From Actinomadura opuntiae (GTDB lineage: Bacteria; Actinomycetota; Actinomycetes; Streptosporangiales; Streptosporangiaceae), in assembly GCF_030283205.1 (NCBI RefSeq), contig NZ_JASNWF010000043.1, forward strand, positions 1 to 36,704: DNA of 36,704 nt, in the 5' to 3' direction. Both the position numbers and the translations under genes were made by a program. The notes below the pieces were generated by a model. It made no database searches, was not told the origin of the DNA, and saw nothing but the letters and a program-made list of their open reading frames with translations. Positions 7,265 through 14,473 of the stretch are shown here, one piece after another; within the stretch, counting starts at the first letter, position 1, and each line of letters begins with the position of its first letter.

Positions 7265-7297
7265 GGCGCCTGGTGAGTGTGGCGCCTGGGTGAGTTT
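7265..7297 (+). repeat. Short direct repeat downstream of prcA
   Basis: Two adjoining near-identical units, GGCGCCTGGTGAGTGT (7265-7280) and GGCGCCTGGGTGAGTTT (7281-7297). The GGCGCC cores are self-complementary, so the pair can also form a weak hairpin. They lie 13 bases after the prcA stop. Confidence 0.5.
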
Positions 7298-7304
7298 GGC
7301 CCGT

Positions 7305-7337
7305 CGTGGCCGGGTGGTGTGGTGCCGTCCGGCCGCG
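7305..7337 (+). terminator. Hairpin terminator after prcA
   Basis: Arms 7305-7313 and 7329-7337 form nine pairs with one G-U, followed shortly by GTTTGTTT (7342-7349). That T-rich tail is unusual in this GC-rich region and supports termination of prcBA before pafA. Confidence 0.5.
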
Positions 7338-7400
7338 GCGGGTTTGTTTCATGCGGGAAACGGTGGGCTTTTGAGACTGCCAAGTCGGGGCCGGGCCGCA

Positions 7401-7415
7401 TAGGGTCATGGTGTG
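7401..7415 (+). promoter_or_regulatory. Leaderless promoter of pafA (TAGGGT)
   Basis: TAGGGT at 7401-7406 ends six bases before the GTG at 7413, and no Shine-Dalgarno lies in front. A small GTTTC/GAAAC dyad (7346-7361) and a TTGAGA (7371-7376, 24 bases from the -10) lie upstream and may matter. Confidence 0.55.
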
Positions 7416-8771
7416 GACAGGCGCATCTTCGGGCTTGAGAACGAGTACGGCGTCACCTGCACCTTCCGGGGGCAGCGGCGGTTGTCACCGGACGAGGTGG
7501 CGCGCTATCTGTTCCGCAGGGTGGTGTCCTGGGGCCGGAGCAGCAACGTGTTCCTGCGCAACGGTGCGCGGTTGTACCTGGATGTGGGGAGTCATCCGGA
7601 GTACGCGACGCCGGAGTGCGACAGTGTCGTGGACCTGGTGACGCATGACAAGGCGGGGGAGCGGATCCTGGAGGGTCTGCTGGTGGATGCGGAGCGGCGG
7701 TTGCGCGAGGAGGGCATCGCCGGCGACATCTACCTGTTCAAGAACAACACCGATTCGGCGGGGAACTCGTACGGGTGCCATGAGAACTATCTCGTGGGGC
7801 GTCATGGGGAGTTCGGTCGGCTTGCGGACGTGCTGATCCCGTATCTGGTGACGCGGCAGATCATCTGCGGCGCGGGGAAGGTGCTGCAGACGCCGCGGGG
7901 TGCGGTGTACTGCGTGTCTCAGCGGGCGGAGCACATCTGGGAGGGCGTGTCGTCGGCGACGACGCGGTCGCGTCCGATCATCAACACGCGGGACGAGCCG
8001 CACGCGGACGCGGAGCGGTTCCGGCGCCTGCACGTGATCGTCGGTGACTCGAACATGAGCGAGGCGACGATGCTGCTGAAGGTCGGGGCGACCGACCTGG
8101 TGCTGCGGATGGTGGAGGCGGGGGTGGTGATGCGTGATCTGACGCTGGAGAACCCGATCCGGGCGATCCGGGAGGTCAGTCACGACATGACGGGGCGGCG
8201 GAAGGTGCGGTTGGCGAACGGGCGCGAGGCGAGTTCGCTGGAGATCCAGAAGGAGTACTTCGGGAAGGCGCGGGACTTCGTGGACTCGCGGGGCGGGGAC
8301 GCGACGTCGAAGCGGGTGCTGGATCTGTGGGAGCGGACGCTGCGGGCGGTGGAGACGGGCGATCTGGACCTGGTGTCGCGTGAGATCGACTGGGTGATGA
8401 AGTACAAGCTGATCGAGCGGTACCGGCGCAAGTACGATCTGCCGTTGTCGTCGCCGCGGGTGGCTCAGCTGGATCTGACGTATCACGATGTGCACCGTGA
8501 CCGGGGGCTGTACTACCTGCTGGAGAAGCGGGGCTCGGTGGAGCGGGTGTCGCGGGATCTGGACATCTTCGAGGCGAAGTCGGTGCCGCCGCAGACGACG
8601 CGGGCGCGGTTGCGGGGGGAGTTCATCCGCAAGGCGCAGGAGAAGCGGCGTGATTTCACGGTGGACTGGGTGCATCTGAAGTTGAACGATCAGGCGCAGC
8701 GGACGGTGCTGTGCAAGGACCCGTTCCGGTCGGTGGACGAGCGGGTGGACAAGCTGATCGCGGGGATGTGA
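7413..8771 (+). CDS. pafA: Pup-protein ligase PafA
   Basis: Activates the C-terminal Glu of deamidated Pup with ATP and forms an isopeptide bond to target lysines. It is a paralogue of Dop at 2116. The 452 residues begin with RRIFGLENEYGV. They contain ARLYLDVGSHPEY with Asp57, which corresponds to the catalytic Asp of characterised PafA (Asp57 in M. tuberculosis), then NNTDSAGNSYGCHEN and PIINTRDEPHADAERFRR. It lacks the acidic/Arg loop seen in Dop. The GTG start is leaderless. It lies 161 bases after prcA, behind a terminator-like hairpin. Confidence 0.98.
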   Translation: MDRRIFGLENEYGVTCTFRGQRRLSPDEVARYLFRRVVSWGRSSNVFLRNGARLYLDVGSHPEYATPECDSVVDLVTHDKAGERILEGLLVDAERRLREEGIAGDIYLFKNNTDSAGNSYGCHENYLVGRHGEFGRLADVLIPYLVTRQIICGAGKVLQTPRGAVYCVSQRAEHIWEGVSSATTRSRPIINTRDEPHADAERFRRLHVIVGDSNMSEATMLLKVGATDLVLRMVEAGVVMRDLTLENPIRAIREVSHDMTGRRKVRLANGREASSLEIQKEYFGKARDFVDSRGGDATSKRVLDLWERTLRAVETGDLDLVSREIDWVMKYKLIERYRRKYDLPLSSPRVAQLDLTYHDVHRDRGLYYLLEKRGSVERVSRDLDIFEAKSVPPQTTRARLRGEFIRKAQEKRRDFTVDWVHLKLNDQAQRTVLCKDPFRSVDERVDKLIAGM

Positions 8772-8790
8772 CGGCGGGCCGGGTGCCGTC
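8770..8790 (+). terminator. Weak hairpin at the pafA stop
   Basis: GACGGC (8770-8775) and GCCGTC (8785-8790) pair around a nine-base loop, beginning inside the stop codon. It is short and lacks a T tract. I see no better terminator before the FKBP gene. Confidence 0.3.
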
Positions 8791-8869
8791 GCAGTGGTCG
8801 GCGGCCCCCGGTGCCGGTGTGGCGGGGGTGAGTGGCGTGGTGTGCGCTACCGGCTGGTCACTTGGGTTG

Positions 8870-8875
8870 TAGGGT
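8870..8875 (+). promoter_or_regulatory. Candidate -10 (TAGGGT) of the FKBP lipoprotein gene
   Basis: TAGGGT lies 39 bases before the ATG. The leader contains a clear GAAGGA ribosome site (8904-8909) five bases from the start. No strong -35 is visible. Confidence 0.45.
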
Positions 8876-8914
8876 GAGCGCGCAGCAGCGCTCATCACCC
8901 CTCGAAGGACCCGT

Positions 8915-9856
8915 ATGCGCCGTCGTGTTCTCCGTCGTGTCGTCGCCCTGTCCGCCGTCGCCGTGCTGGCGGTGCCGCTGGTGTCGGGGTGTTCGGGTGG
9001 TTCGGATGTGAAGGTGTCGGTGAAGGGCGCGTTCGGGCGTCTGCCGGAGGTGTCGTTTCCGAAGGGCGGTCCGGAGGGGTCGCTGGCGGTGAAGACGCTG
9101 AAGGAGGGGAAGGGCGCGGCGGCCCGCAAGGGTGATCTGGTGATGGCGGACTATGTGGGGTACCGCTGGAACAAGTCGGGCAAGAAGCTGGTGGCGAGCA
9201 GTTACGCGGAGGGTCGTCCGGGGTTCTTCTCGACGTGGCAGTTGGTGCCGGGTCTGGTGAAGGCGCTGGAGGGGGCGCGGCCGGGGTCGCGGGTGGTGGC
9301 GCGGATTCCGCCGAAGGACGGGTTCGGGGCGTCGGGTGACGCGCGGCATCAGGTGGGGCCGGGGGACACGCTGGTGTACGTCCTGGACGTGCTGGGGGTG
9401 TATTCGGGGAAGGCGGGGCCGCACGGGCAGAAGCAGGCTCCGCTGGACGATCCTGCGTTGCCGAGGGTGGCGGAGGCGCCGGCGGGGCAGACGCCGGTGG
9501 TGACGGTGCCGAAGGTGGCGCCGCCGAAGAAGCTGCAGGTGCGGACGCTGGTGCGGGGGGACGGGCCGGTGCTGCGGAAGGGGCAGCTCCTGGCCACGCA
9601 GTATGCGGGGTATTTCTGGCGTGATGGGCGGGTGTTCAATTCGTCGTGGTCGGCGGGGCATCCGTTCGGTGTGGTCGTGGGGACGGGCCAGGTGATGAAG
9701 GGCTGGGATCAGGCGCTGCTGGGGCAGCGGGTGGGGAGCCGGCTGATGCTGGTGGTTCCGCCGTCGCTGGGCTACGGGTCGAAGGGGTTGGCGCAGTACG
9801 GGATCCGGGGGTCGGACACGCTGGTGTTCGTGGTGGATCTGCTGGGCGCGCACTAG
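8915..9856 (+). CDS. Secreted lipoprotein with two FKBP-type prolyl isomerase domains
   Basis: Probable peptidyl-prolyl cis-trans isomerase acting on the outer face of the membrane. The 313 residues start with a positively charged signal peptide and the lipobox VSGC, with Cys26 as lipid anchor. Two FKBP domains follow. The first, about 50-167, contains GDLVMADYVGY, the LVPGLVKALEG motif and GDTLVYVLDVLGV. The second, about 205-313, contains GQLLATQYAGYFW, VMKGWDQALLGQRVGSR, PPSLGYGSKG and DTLVFVVDLL. The second copy keeps the FKBP signature better than the first, which may be less active. An FKBP protein beside pafA is common in actinobacteria, but no direct role in pupylation is known to me. 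Confidence 0.93.
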   Translation: MRRRVLRRVVALSAVAVLAVPLVSGCSGGSDVKVSVKGAFGRLPEVSFPKGGPEGSLAVKTLKEGKGAAARKGDLVMADYVGYRWNKSGKKLVASSYAEGRPGFFSTWQLVPGLVKALEGARPGSRVVARIPPKDGFGASGDARHQVGPGDTLVYVLDVLGVYSGKAGPHGQKQAPLDDPALPRVAEAPAGQTPVVTVPKVAPPKKLQVRTLVRGDGPVLRKGQLLATQYAGYFWRDGRVFNSSWSAGHPFGVVVGTGQVMKGWDQALLGQRVGSRLMLVVPPSLGYGSKGLAQYGIRGSDTLVFVVDLLGAH

Positions 9857-9868
9857 GGGCCGCCGGGC

Positions 9869-9907
9869 GTTCTATGTTCTATCTCCGCTGTTCTTAGAAT
9901 GGCGGAG
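9869..9907 (+). promoter_or_regulatory. Promoter and probable operator of the winged-helix regulator
   Basis: TAGAAT at 9894-9899 ends seven bases before the GTG at 9907, a leaderless arrangement. Overlapping and just upstream are TTCTATG (9869-9875), TTCTATC (9876-9882) and the dyad TTCT-T-AGAA (9890-9898). Related half-sites recur before the next gene, so the regulator may bind here itself. Confidence 0.55.
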
Positions 9908-10575
9908 TGGAGGACATCGAGGCGGTGGCGCTGCTCCAGGATCCGGTGCGGCGGCGGTTGTACGAGTTCGTGGTCGGGCGCGGCCGCGAGGTGGGGCGCA
10001 ACGAGGCGGCGGAGGCCGCGGGGGTAGGGCGGACGCTGGCGGCGTTCCATCTGGACAAGCTGGTGGACGCGGGGTTGCTGGAGGCGGGGAGCCGGCGGTT
10101 GTCGGGGCGGTCGGGGCCGGGGGCGGGGCGTCCGGCGAAGGTGTACCGGCGGTCGGTGGTGGAGCGGGGGGTGTCGTTGCCGCCGCGCGATTACCGGACG
10201 GTGGCGGGGCTGCTGGCGGAGGCGGCGGAGCGGGCGGGGCTGGACCGGGAGCTGCAGGAGGCGGCGCGCCGTGAGGGCGTCGCGTCGGCGGCGGGGGAGC
10301 CGTGCGGTGATCTGGACGCGTTGGCGAAGGTGCTCGAGGCGCGCGGCTATGAGCCGGTCCGTGAGGACGGCGGGGACGGCGGCGGGCCGGTGCTGCGGAT
10401 GCGCAACTGCCCGTTCCATGCGCTGGCGGAGCGGTTCCCTCCTTTGGTGTGCGGGATGAACCTGGCGTTGCTGGAGGGGCTCGTGGAGGGGTCGGGCGGT
10501 GTGCGGGTGCGGATGGACGCGCGGCCGGGGTGGTGCTGCGTGGTGGCCGAACCTTCTAAAAACAATCAGGATTGA
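9907..10575 (+). CDS. Winged-helix transcriptional regulator with C-terminal cysteines
   Basis: DNA-binding regulator of the ArsR/SufR-like group (COG2345 type). The 222 residues begin with a winged helix-turn-helix (about 5-75: DPVRRRLYEFV, NEAAEAAGVGRTLAAFHLDKL, then the Gly/Arg-rich wing ending GRPAKVYRRS). The C-terminal part has Cys168 in NCPFHAL, Cys182 in VCGMN and Cys210-Cys211 near the end. These positions are conserved in this family as I recall it, and they could bind an iron-sulfur cluster or metal. That function is inferred. The GTG start is leaderless. The last codons overlap a TTGACA that may serve the next gene, and TTCTA half-sites flank the gene on both sides. Confidence 0.8.
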   Translation: MEDIEAVALLQDPVRRRLYEFVVGRGREVGRNEAAEAAGVGRTLAAFHLDKLVDAGLLEAGSRRLSGRSGPGAGRPAKVYRRSVVERGVSLPPRDYRTVAGLLAEAAERAGLDRELQEAARREGVASAAGEPCGDLDALAKVLEARGYEPVREDGGDGGGPVLRMRNCPFHALAERFPPLVCGMNLALLEGLVEGSGGVRVRMDARPGWCCVVAEPSKNNQD

Positions 10576-10583
10576 CATAGAAG
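10553..10583 (+). promoter_or_regulatory. Promoter/operator ahead of the DUF3291 gene
   Basis: A consensus -35, TTGACA (10572-10577), overlaps the regulator's stop codon. It is embedded in an imperfect dyad with arms CTTCTA (10553-10558) and TAGAAG (10578-10583), plus inner CAAT/ATTG. The half-sites resemble those in the regulator's own promoter. No clear -10 is visible; CATGGT (10591-10596) is too close to the -35. Confidence 0.45.
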
Positions 10584-10607
10584 TGGCGGGCATGGTGGGG
10601 TGGCGCC

Positions 10608-11141
10608 ATGACCGAACATGAGGACGTTCGCGCCGGCTTCCATCTCGCCCAGTTCAACGTCGCCACGCTCCACTTCCCCCTGGACGACCCCCGGACCGCG
10701 GACTTCGTCGCGCTGCTCGATCCGCTGAACGCGCTCGCCGACGGGGCGCCCGGGTTCGTCTGGCGGCTCGTCGAGGACGGCCAGGCGGACGCGACGCGGA
10801 TGCGTCCCGCCGGCGACGACGTGATCGTCACGTTCTCGGTGTGGGAGTCGAAGGAGGCGCTGTGGGACTTCGTGTACCGCAGCACGCACCTGGCGGCGAT
10901 GCGGCGGCGCCGCGAGTGGTTCCAGCGGCACGCGGAGGCGCACCTGGTGATGTGGTGGATCCCGGCCGGGCACGTCCCGACGGTGGAGGAGGGCCTGGAG
11001 CGGCTGGCCCTGCTGCGCGCGCAGGGTCCGTCGCCGCGGGCGTTCACGTTCACGGCGTCCTACACGGCCGAGGAGGCCGTCGCCGCCGACGCCGTGGTGG
11101 ACGGGGCTGTGGTGGACGGGGCCGAGCCCGCCACGCTGTGA
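10608..11141 (+). CDS. DUF3291 family protein
   Basis: Protein of unknown function with a predicted dimeric alpha/beta-barrel, monooxygenase-like fold. The 177 residues show the family pattern: AQFNVATLHFPLD near the start, NALADGAPGFVWRL, FSVWESKEALWDFVYR, RREWFQRH, and WWIPAGHVPTVEEGLERL. A stop-proximal extension (about 155-177) of Val, Asp and Ala with a duplicated VVDGA unit is low complexity. It lies 32 bases after the winged-helix regulator and shares operator-like half-sites with it, so the regulator probably controls it. Enzymatic activity has not been shown for the family as far as I know. Confidence 0.85.
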   Translation: MTEHEDVRAGFHLAQFNVATLHFPLDDPRTADFVALLDPLNALADGAPGFVWRLVEDGQADATRMRPAGDDVIVTFSVWESKEALWDFVYRSTHLAAMRRRREWFQRHAEAHLVMWWIPAGHVPTVEEGLERLALLRAQGPSPRAFTFTASYTAEEAVAADAVVDGAVVDGAEPATL

Positions 11142-11162
11142 CGAGGGCGGCCCCGGGCGGGG

Positions 11163-12245
11163 TCAGTCGAGGAGGGCGGCGGTGTGGCGGCCCGCGGCGG
11201 CGGCGGTGAGGAAGTAGGGGAGGTCCTCGTCGAGGCGGCGGCCCATGGTGGACAGCCGGACGCCCCACTCCTTCTCGGCGGCCCTGAGGGTGTCGTGGAG
11301 GCCGTCGACGGGGACGGGGACGAGGGTGTGGCGGTCGCCGAGCGGGGCGGCCTCGGCGGCGACGCGGGCGCCGAACGCGCCGCCGAGTTCGGGGACGGGG
11401 ACGTCGGCGCGGGCGAGGGCGACGCGGCCGTAGGCGGTCAGGGAGTGGTGCGAGACGCCGATGTGGCGCTCGCGCTTGTCGCCCTCGCTGACGCGCAGGG
11501 AGGCGACGGGGCGGCCTTCCAGCACGGATGCCGCGTTGACGGCCTCGCCCGCCGCGACGCCGGAGAAGCCCCATTTCGTGCCGGTGCCGAGGTTGCCGGG
11601 GCCCTGGGCGAGGACGACGGCGTCGGCGTCCAGCACCAGCCGCGCGGCGAGCAGCCCGGTGTGGACGGTGACGGCCTCCAGGTCGCCGCCGAACGCCTGC
11701 CCTGTGGTGACGGTGGCGGCGAGGGCGCCGGCGTCCTTGAGGCGGCCGATGGACATGGAGAACCAGGACGGCAGCGCGCCGCCGTCCGGCATGACGTAGA
11801 CGATCCGGGCGCCGGGCCGTTCGGCGAGCAGCCCGGCGAGGATCGGCGGCAGCGCGGAGTGCAGGTCGGCGACGACGACGGGCATGCCGTCCAGGGAGTC
11901 GGCGTCGCGGAGGGCCTCGTGGTGGGGGGAGTCCTGCTCGTCGGCGCCGAGGACGGTGGCCTGCAGCGGGGTGTAGCGGGCCTTGACGAGGTGGCCGGGA
12001 CCGGACGGGTCGGGCGGGAGCCGGTCGGGGACCGCGACGACCATGGCGTAGCCGCCGGTGCCGAGACCCATCGCCAAGGCCGTAGTGTTGAGCAGGACGG
12101 TGTCGCCGGGCTCGGGCCGTCCGACCAGGTCGGGGTAGGCCAGAGCGCGGTGCGCGCCGTCGCCTCCGATCACGACGTCGAGTTCGACCGCCCCCGGCCA
12201 TTCGCGGCGGATGCCCTCTACTGTGCCTTTGCGCCATCGGATCAC
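11163..12245 (-). CDS. DUF3866 family protein
   Basis: Conserved actinobacterial protein of unknown function, 360 residues. The N-terminal part has a beta-rich domain including ALAYPDLVGRPEPGDTVLLN and a Gly-rich GLGTGGYAMV. The middle contains VVADLHSALPPILAGL, VYVMPDGGALP and VLAQGPGNLGTGTKWGFSG, motifs with the look of a nucleotide or cofactor pocket. I cannot assign an activity. It is transcribed divergently from pafB across 128 bases; this neighbourhood recurs in other actinobacteria in my recollection. The GTG start is probably leaderless, with TACCGT eight bases upstream. It converges with the DUF3291 gene. Confidence 0.85.
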   Translation of the reverse strand: MIRWRKGTVEGIRREWPGAVELDVVIGGDGAHRALAYPDLVGRPEPGDTVLLNTTALAMGLGTGGYAMVVAVPDRLPPDPSGPGHLVKARYTPLQATVLGADEQDSPHHEALRDADSLDGMPVVVADLHSALPPILAGLLAERPGARIVYVMPDGGALPSWFSMSIGRLKDAGALAATVTTGQAFGGDLEAVTVHTGLLAARLVLDADAVVLAQGPGNLGTGTKWGFSGVAAGEAVNAASVLEGRPVASLRVSEGDKRERHIGVSHHSLTAYGRVALARADVPVPELGGAFGARVAAEAAPLGDRHTLVPVPVDGLHDTLRAAEKEWGVRLSTMGRRLDEDLPYFLTAAAAGRHTAALLD

Positions 12246-12259
12246 ACCGGGAAACGGTA
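12246..12259 (-). promoter_or_regulatory. Leaderless promoter of the DUF3866 gene
   Basis: On the minus strand TACCGT (12259-12254) lies eight bases before the GTG start at 12245. No Shine-Dalgarno is present. It sits in the 128-base divergent gap with pafB. Confidence 0.45.
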
Positions 12260-12373
12260 GCGTCCTGGGCGAGGAGCGGGGGCGCGATCGGGCCGGGAGG
12301 CCGGCGGGCGCCGCCGGAGGTCGCCGGAGCGGAGGGCGGAGCGTCAGGCTCCGCGGAAGGGGTTGGTGGCGAA

Positions 12374-13336
12374 GTGTCGCGGCGCAAGACCGAGCGCCTG
12401 CTGAATCTGGTGGTCTGCCTGCTCGCCACCCGGCGCTATCTGACCGCCGAGCAGATCCGGCGGGCGGTGCCGGGCTACCCGGACTCCGACGAGGCGTTCA
12501 AGCGGATGTTCGAGCGCGACAAGGAGGAGCTGCGCGAGCTCGGCGTCCCGCTGGAGGTCGGCAGCGACCAGCAGGGCGGCGGCGGCGAGGAGATCGGGTA
12601 CCGGATCCCGCCGCAGGCCTACGAGCTGCCCGACATCCACCTGACGCCGGACGAGGCCGCGGTTTTGGGCCTGGCGGCGCGGGTGTGGCAGCGGGCGAGC
12701 ATGGCGGAGGCCGCCTCCGGGGCGCTGCTGAAGCTGCGGGCGGCCGGGGTGGAGACGGACGTGGCCACGGCGGTGGGGGTGGAGCCGCGGGTGAACACCG
12801 GCGATCCGGCGTTCCCGGCGCTGTGGGAGGCGGTCCGCGACGGCCGTCCGGTGGCGTTCGACTACCAGGGGATCGGGCGGACGTCGGTGGCGCGCCGGCA
12901 CCTGGAGCCGTGGGGCGTGGTGTCGCGGCGGGGCCGCTGGTACGTGGTGGGGTTCGACCGGGACCGCGAGGAGGAGCGGGTCTTCCGGCTGAGCCGCATC
13001 GTCGGCGAGGTGGCGCCGGACGGCCCCGACGGGTCGGTGACCGTGCCGGACGGGGTGGACGTGCGGAAGATCGCGTTCGACTGGGGCGACCCGGTGACCG
13101 AGCCGCGGCCGGCGACGGTGCGGCTGCGGGCCGGCGCGGCGCAGGGCGTGCGGCGGTGGGCGAAGGATGTGCGTCCGATGGCCGGCGACGGCGAGTGGGA
13201 CGAGGCCGTGCTGACGTTCCGCGACGTGGACCGGTTCGCGCCGTACCTGGCGCGGTTCGGCGATGACGTGGTGGTGCTGGATCCGCCGGACCTGCGCGAG
13301 GCGGTCATCCAGCAGCTGAAGTCGGTGCTGGGGTGA
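12374..13336 (+). CDS. pafB: WYL-domain transcriptional activator PafB
   Basis: Subunit of the PafBC activator that switches on the LexA-independent DNA-damage response in mycobacteria. The 320 residues begin with a winged-helix domain (about 1-75, SRRKTERLLNLVVCLLATRRYLTAEQIR). A linker, a WYL domain (about 150-215, with RGRWYVVGFDRDR and RVFRLSRI) and a C-terminal WCX-type domain follow. GTG 12374 gives a protein starting exactly at the conserved SRRK. A poor AAGGGG site lies about 11 bases upstream. Its stop overlaps the pafC start by four bases (GTGA), which implies translational coupling. Confidence 0.96.
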   Translation: MSRRKTERLLNLVVCLLATRRYLTAEQIRRAVPGYPDSDEAFKRMFERDKEELRELGVPLEVGSDQQGGGGEEIGYRIPPQAYELPDIHLTPDEAAVLGLAARVWQRASMAEAASGALLKLRAAGVETDVATAVGVEPRVNTGDPAFPALWEAVRDGRPVAFDYQGIGRTSVARRHLEPWGVVSRRGRWYVVGFDRDREEERVFRLSRIVGEVAPDGPDGSVTVPDGVDVRKIAFDWGDPVTEPRPATVRLRAGAAQGVRRWAKDVRPMAGDGEWDEAVLTFRDVDRFAPYLARFGDDVVVLDPPDLREAVIQQLKSVLG

Positions 13337-14388
13337 GCGGGGCGATGGGCGAGACGAGAACCGGGAACACCGGCAGGCCGGCCGCGAAGGCCGCCAGGGC
13401 GGCGAAGGCGCCGGCGACGACGTCGACGGACCGGCTGGCGCGGCTGCTGGCGCTGGTGCCGTACGTGGTGAACCGCGACTCGGTGCTGCTGGGCGAGGCG
13501 GCGGCCGCGTTCGGGGTGACCGAGAAGCAGCTGATCGACGACCTGAACCTGCTGTGGTGCGTGGAGCTGCGGGCCCCGGACCCGTACTGCCCGATCGACC
13601 TGTCCTACGAGGGCGGGGAGATCACGGTGGCGGAGGCGGAGTCGATCGCGCGGCCGCTGCGGCTGAAGGTGGACGAGGCGTCGGCGCTGCTGGTGGCGCT
13701 GCGGATGCTGGCGGGCATCCCCGATCTGCACGACCGGGACGCGCTGTCGCGGGTGATCGCGAAGCTGGAGTCGGCGGCGGGCGCGGCGGCGGCGGTGTCC
13801 AGCAAGGTGGCGGTGGAGGTGGACGCGCGCGGCGGGTCGGCGGACTCGGCGCGCACCGGGCTCGGGACGCTGCGCGACGCGATCGCCGCGGGCCGCCGCG
13901 TCCACCTGCGGTACTACGTGCCGGCGCGGGACGAGAACACCGAGCGGGACGTCGACCCGATGCGGCTGCTGGTGGTGGAGGGCAACACCTACCTGGAGGG
14001 GTGGTGCCGCCGCGCGGAGGCGGTGCGGCTGTTCAAGCTGGACCGGATCTCGGACCTGGCGGTGCTGGACGTGCCGGCGCAGGTCCCCGAGGACGCCGAG
14101 CCGATCGACGTGGACGCGGGCCTGTTCCGGCCGTCGCCGCAGGACGTCGCGGTGACGCTGGAGCTGACCGCGCGGGGCCGCTGGGTCGCCGACTACTACC
14201 CGTGCGAGAGCGTGCGGGAGCTGGGGGAGGGGCGGCTGCGGGTGGTGCTGCGCACGCCCGACACCCGGTGGGTGCGGGGGCTGGCGCTGCGGCTGGGCGA
14301 CCAGGGCCGGGTGGTGGCGCCGGAGTCGCTGGCCGAGGGCGTCCGCGACGACGCGTCCCGCGCGCTGGCCTTGTACGGGATGGCGTGA
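13333..14388 (+). CDS. pafC: WYL-domain transcriptional activator PafC
   Basis: Partner of PafB. The heterodimer guides RNA polymerase to DNA-damage promoters in mycobacteria, and its WYL domains are thought to sense single-stranded DNA. The 351 residues include an Ala/Lys-rich N-terminus, a winged helix (about 32-75: DRLARLLALVPYVVNRDSVLL), a WYL domain around 190-245 (VHLRYYVPARDE, YLEGWCRRAEAVRLFKLDRI) and a C-terminal domain. The GTG start overlaps the pafB stop by four bases. ATG 13345 is an alternative that removes four residues. Confidence 0.95.
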   Translation: MSGAMGETRTGNTGRPAAKAARAAKAPATTSTDRLARLLALVPYVVNRDSVLLGEAAAAFGVTEKQLIDDLNLLWCVELRAPDPYCPIDLSYEGGEITVAEAESIARPLRLKVDEASALLVALRMLAGIPDLHDRDALSRVIAKLESAAGAAAAVSSKVAVEVDARGGSADSARTGLGTLRDAIAAGRRVHLRYYVPARDENTERDVDPMRLLVVEGNTYLEGWCRRAEAVRLFKLDRISDLAVLDVPAQVPEDAEPIDVDAGLFRPSPQDVAVTLELTARGRWVADYYPCESVRELGEGRLRVVLRTPDTRWVRGLALRLGDQGRVVAPESLAEGVRDDASRALALYGMA

Positions 14389-14457
14389 CGGCGGGATCGC
14401 GCGGGATGGGGCGTGTCCGGGGCGGGTGCCGGTGGAGCATCGTGTCCCGGGATCGGC

Positions 14458-14473
14458 TACCGTGGCGGGCGTG
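14458..14473 (+). promoter_or_regulatory. Leaderless promoter of the small membrane protein gene
   Basis: TACCGT at 14458-14463 ends seven bases before the GTG at 14471. No Shine-Dalgarno is seen for this start. It is the main reason for preferring 14471 over upstream starts. Confidence 0.45.
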
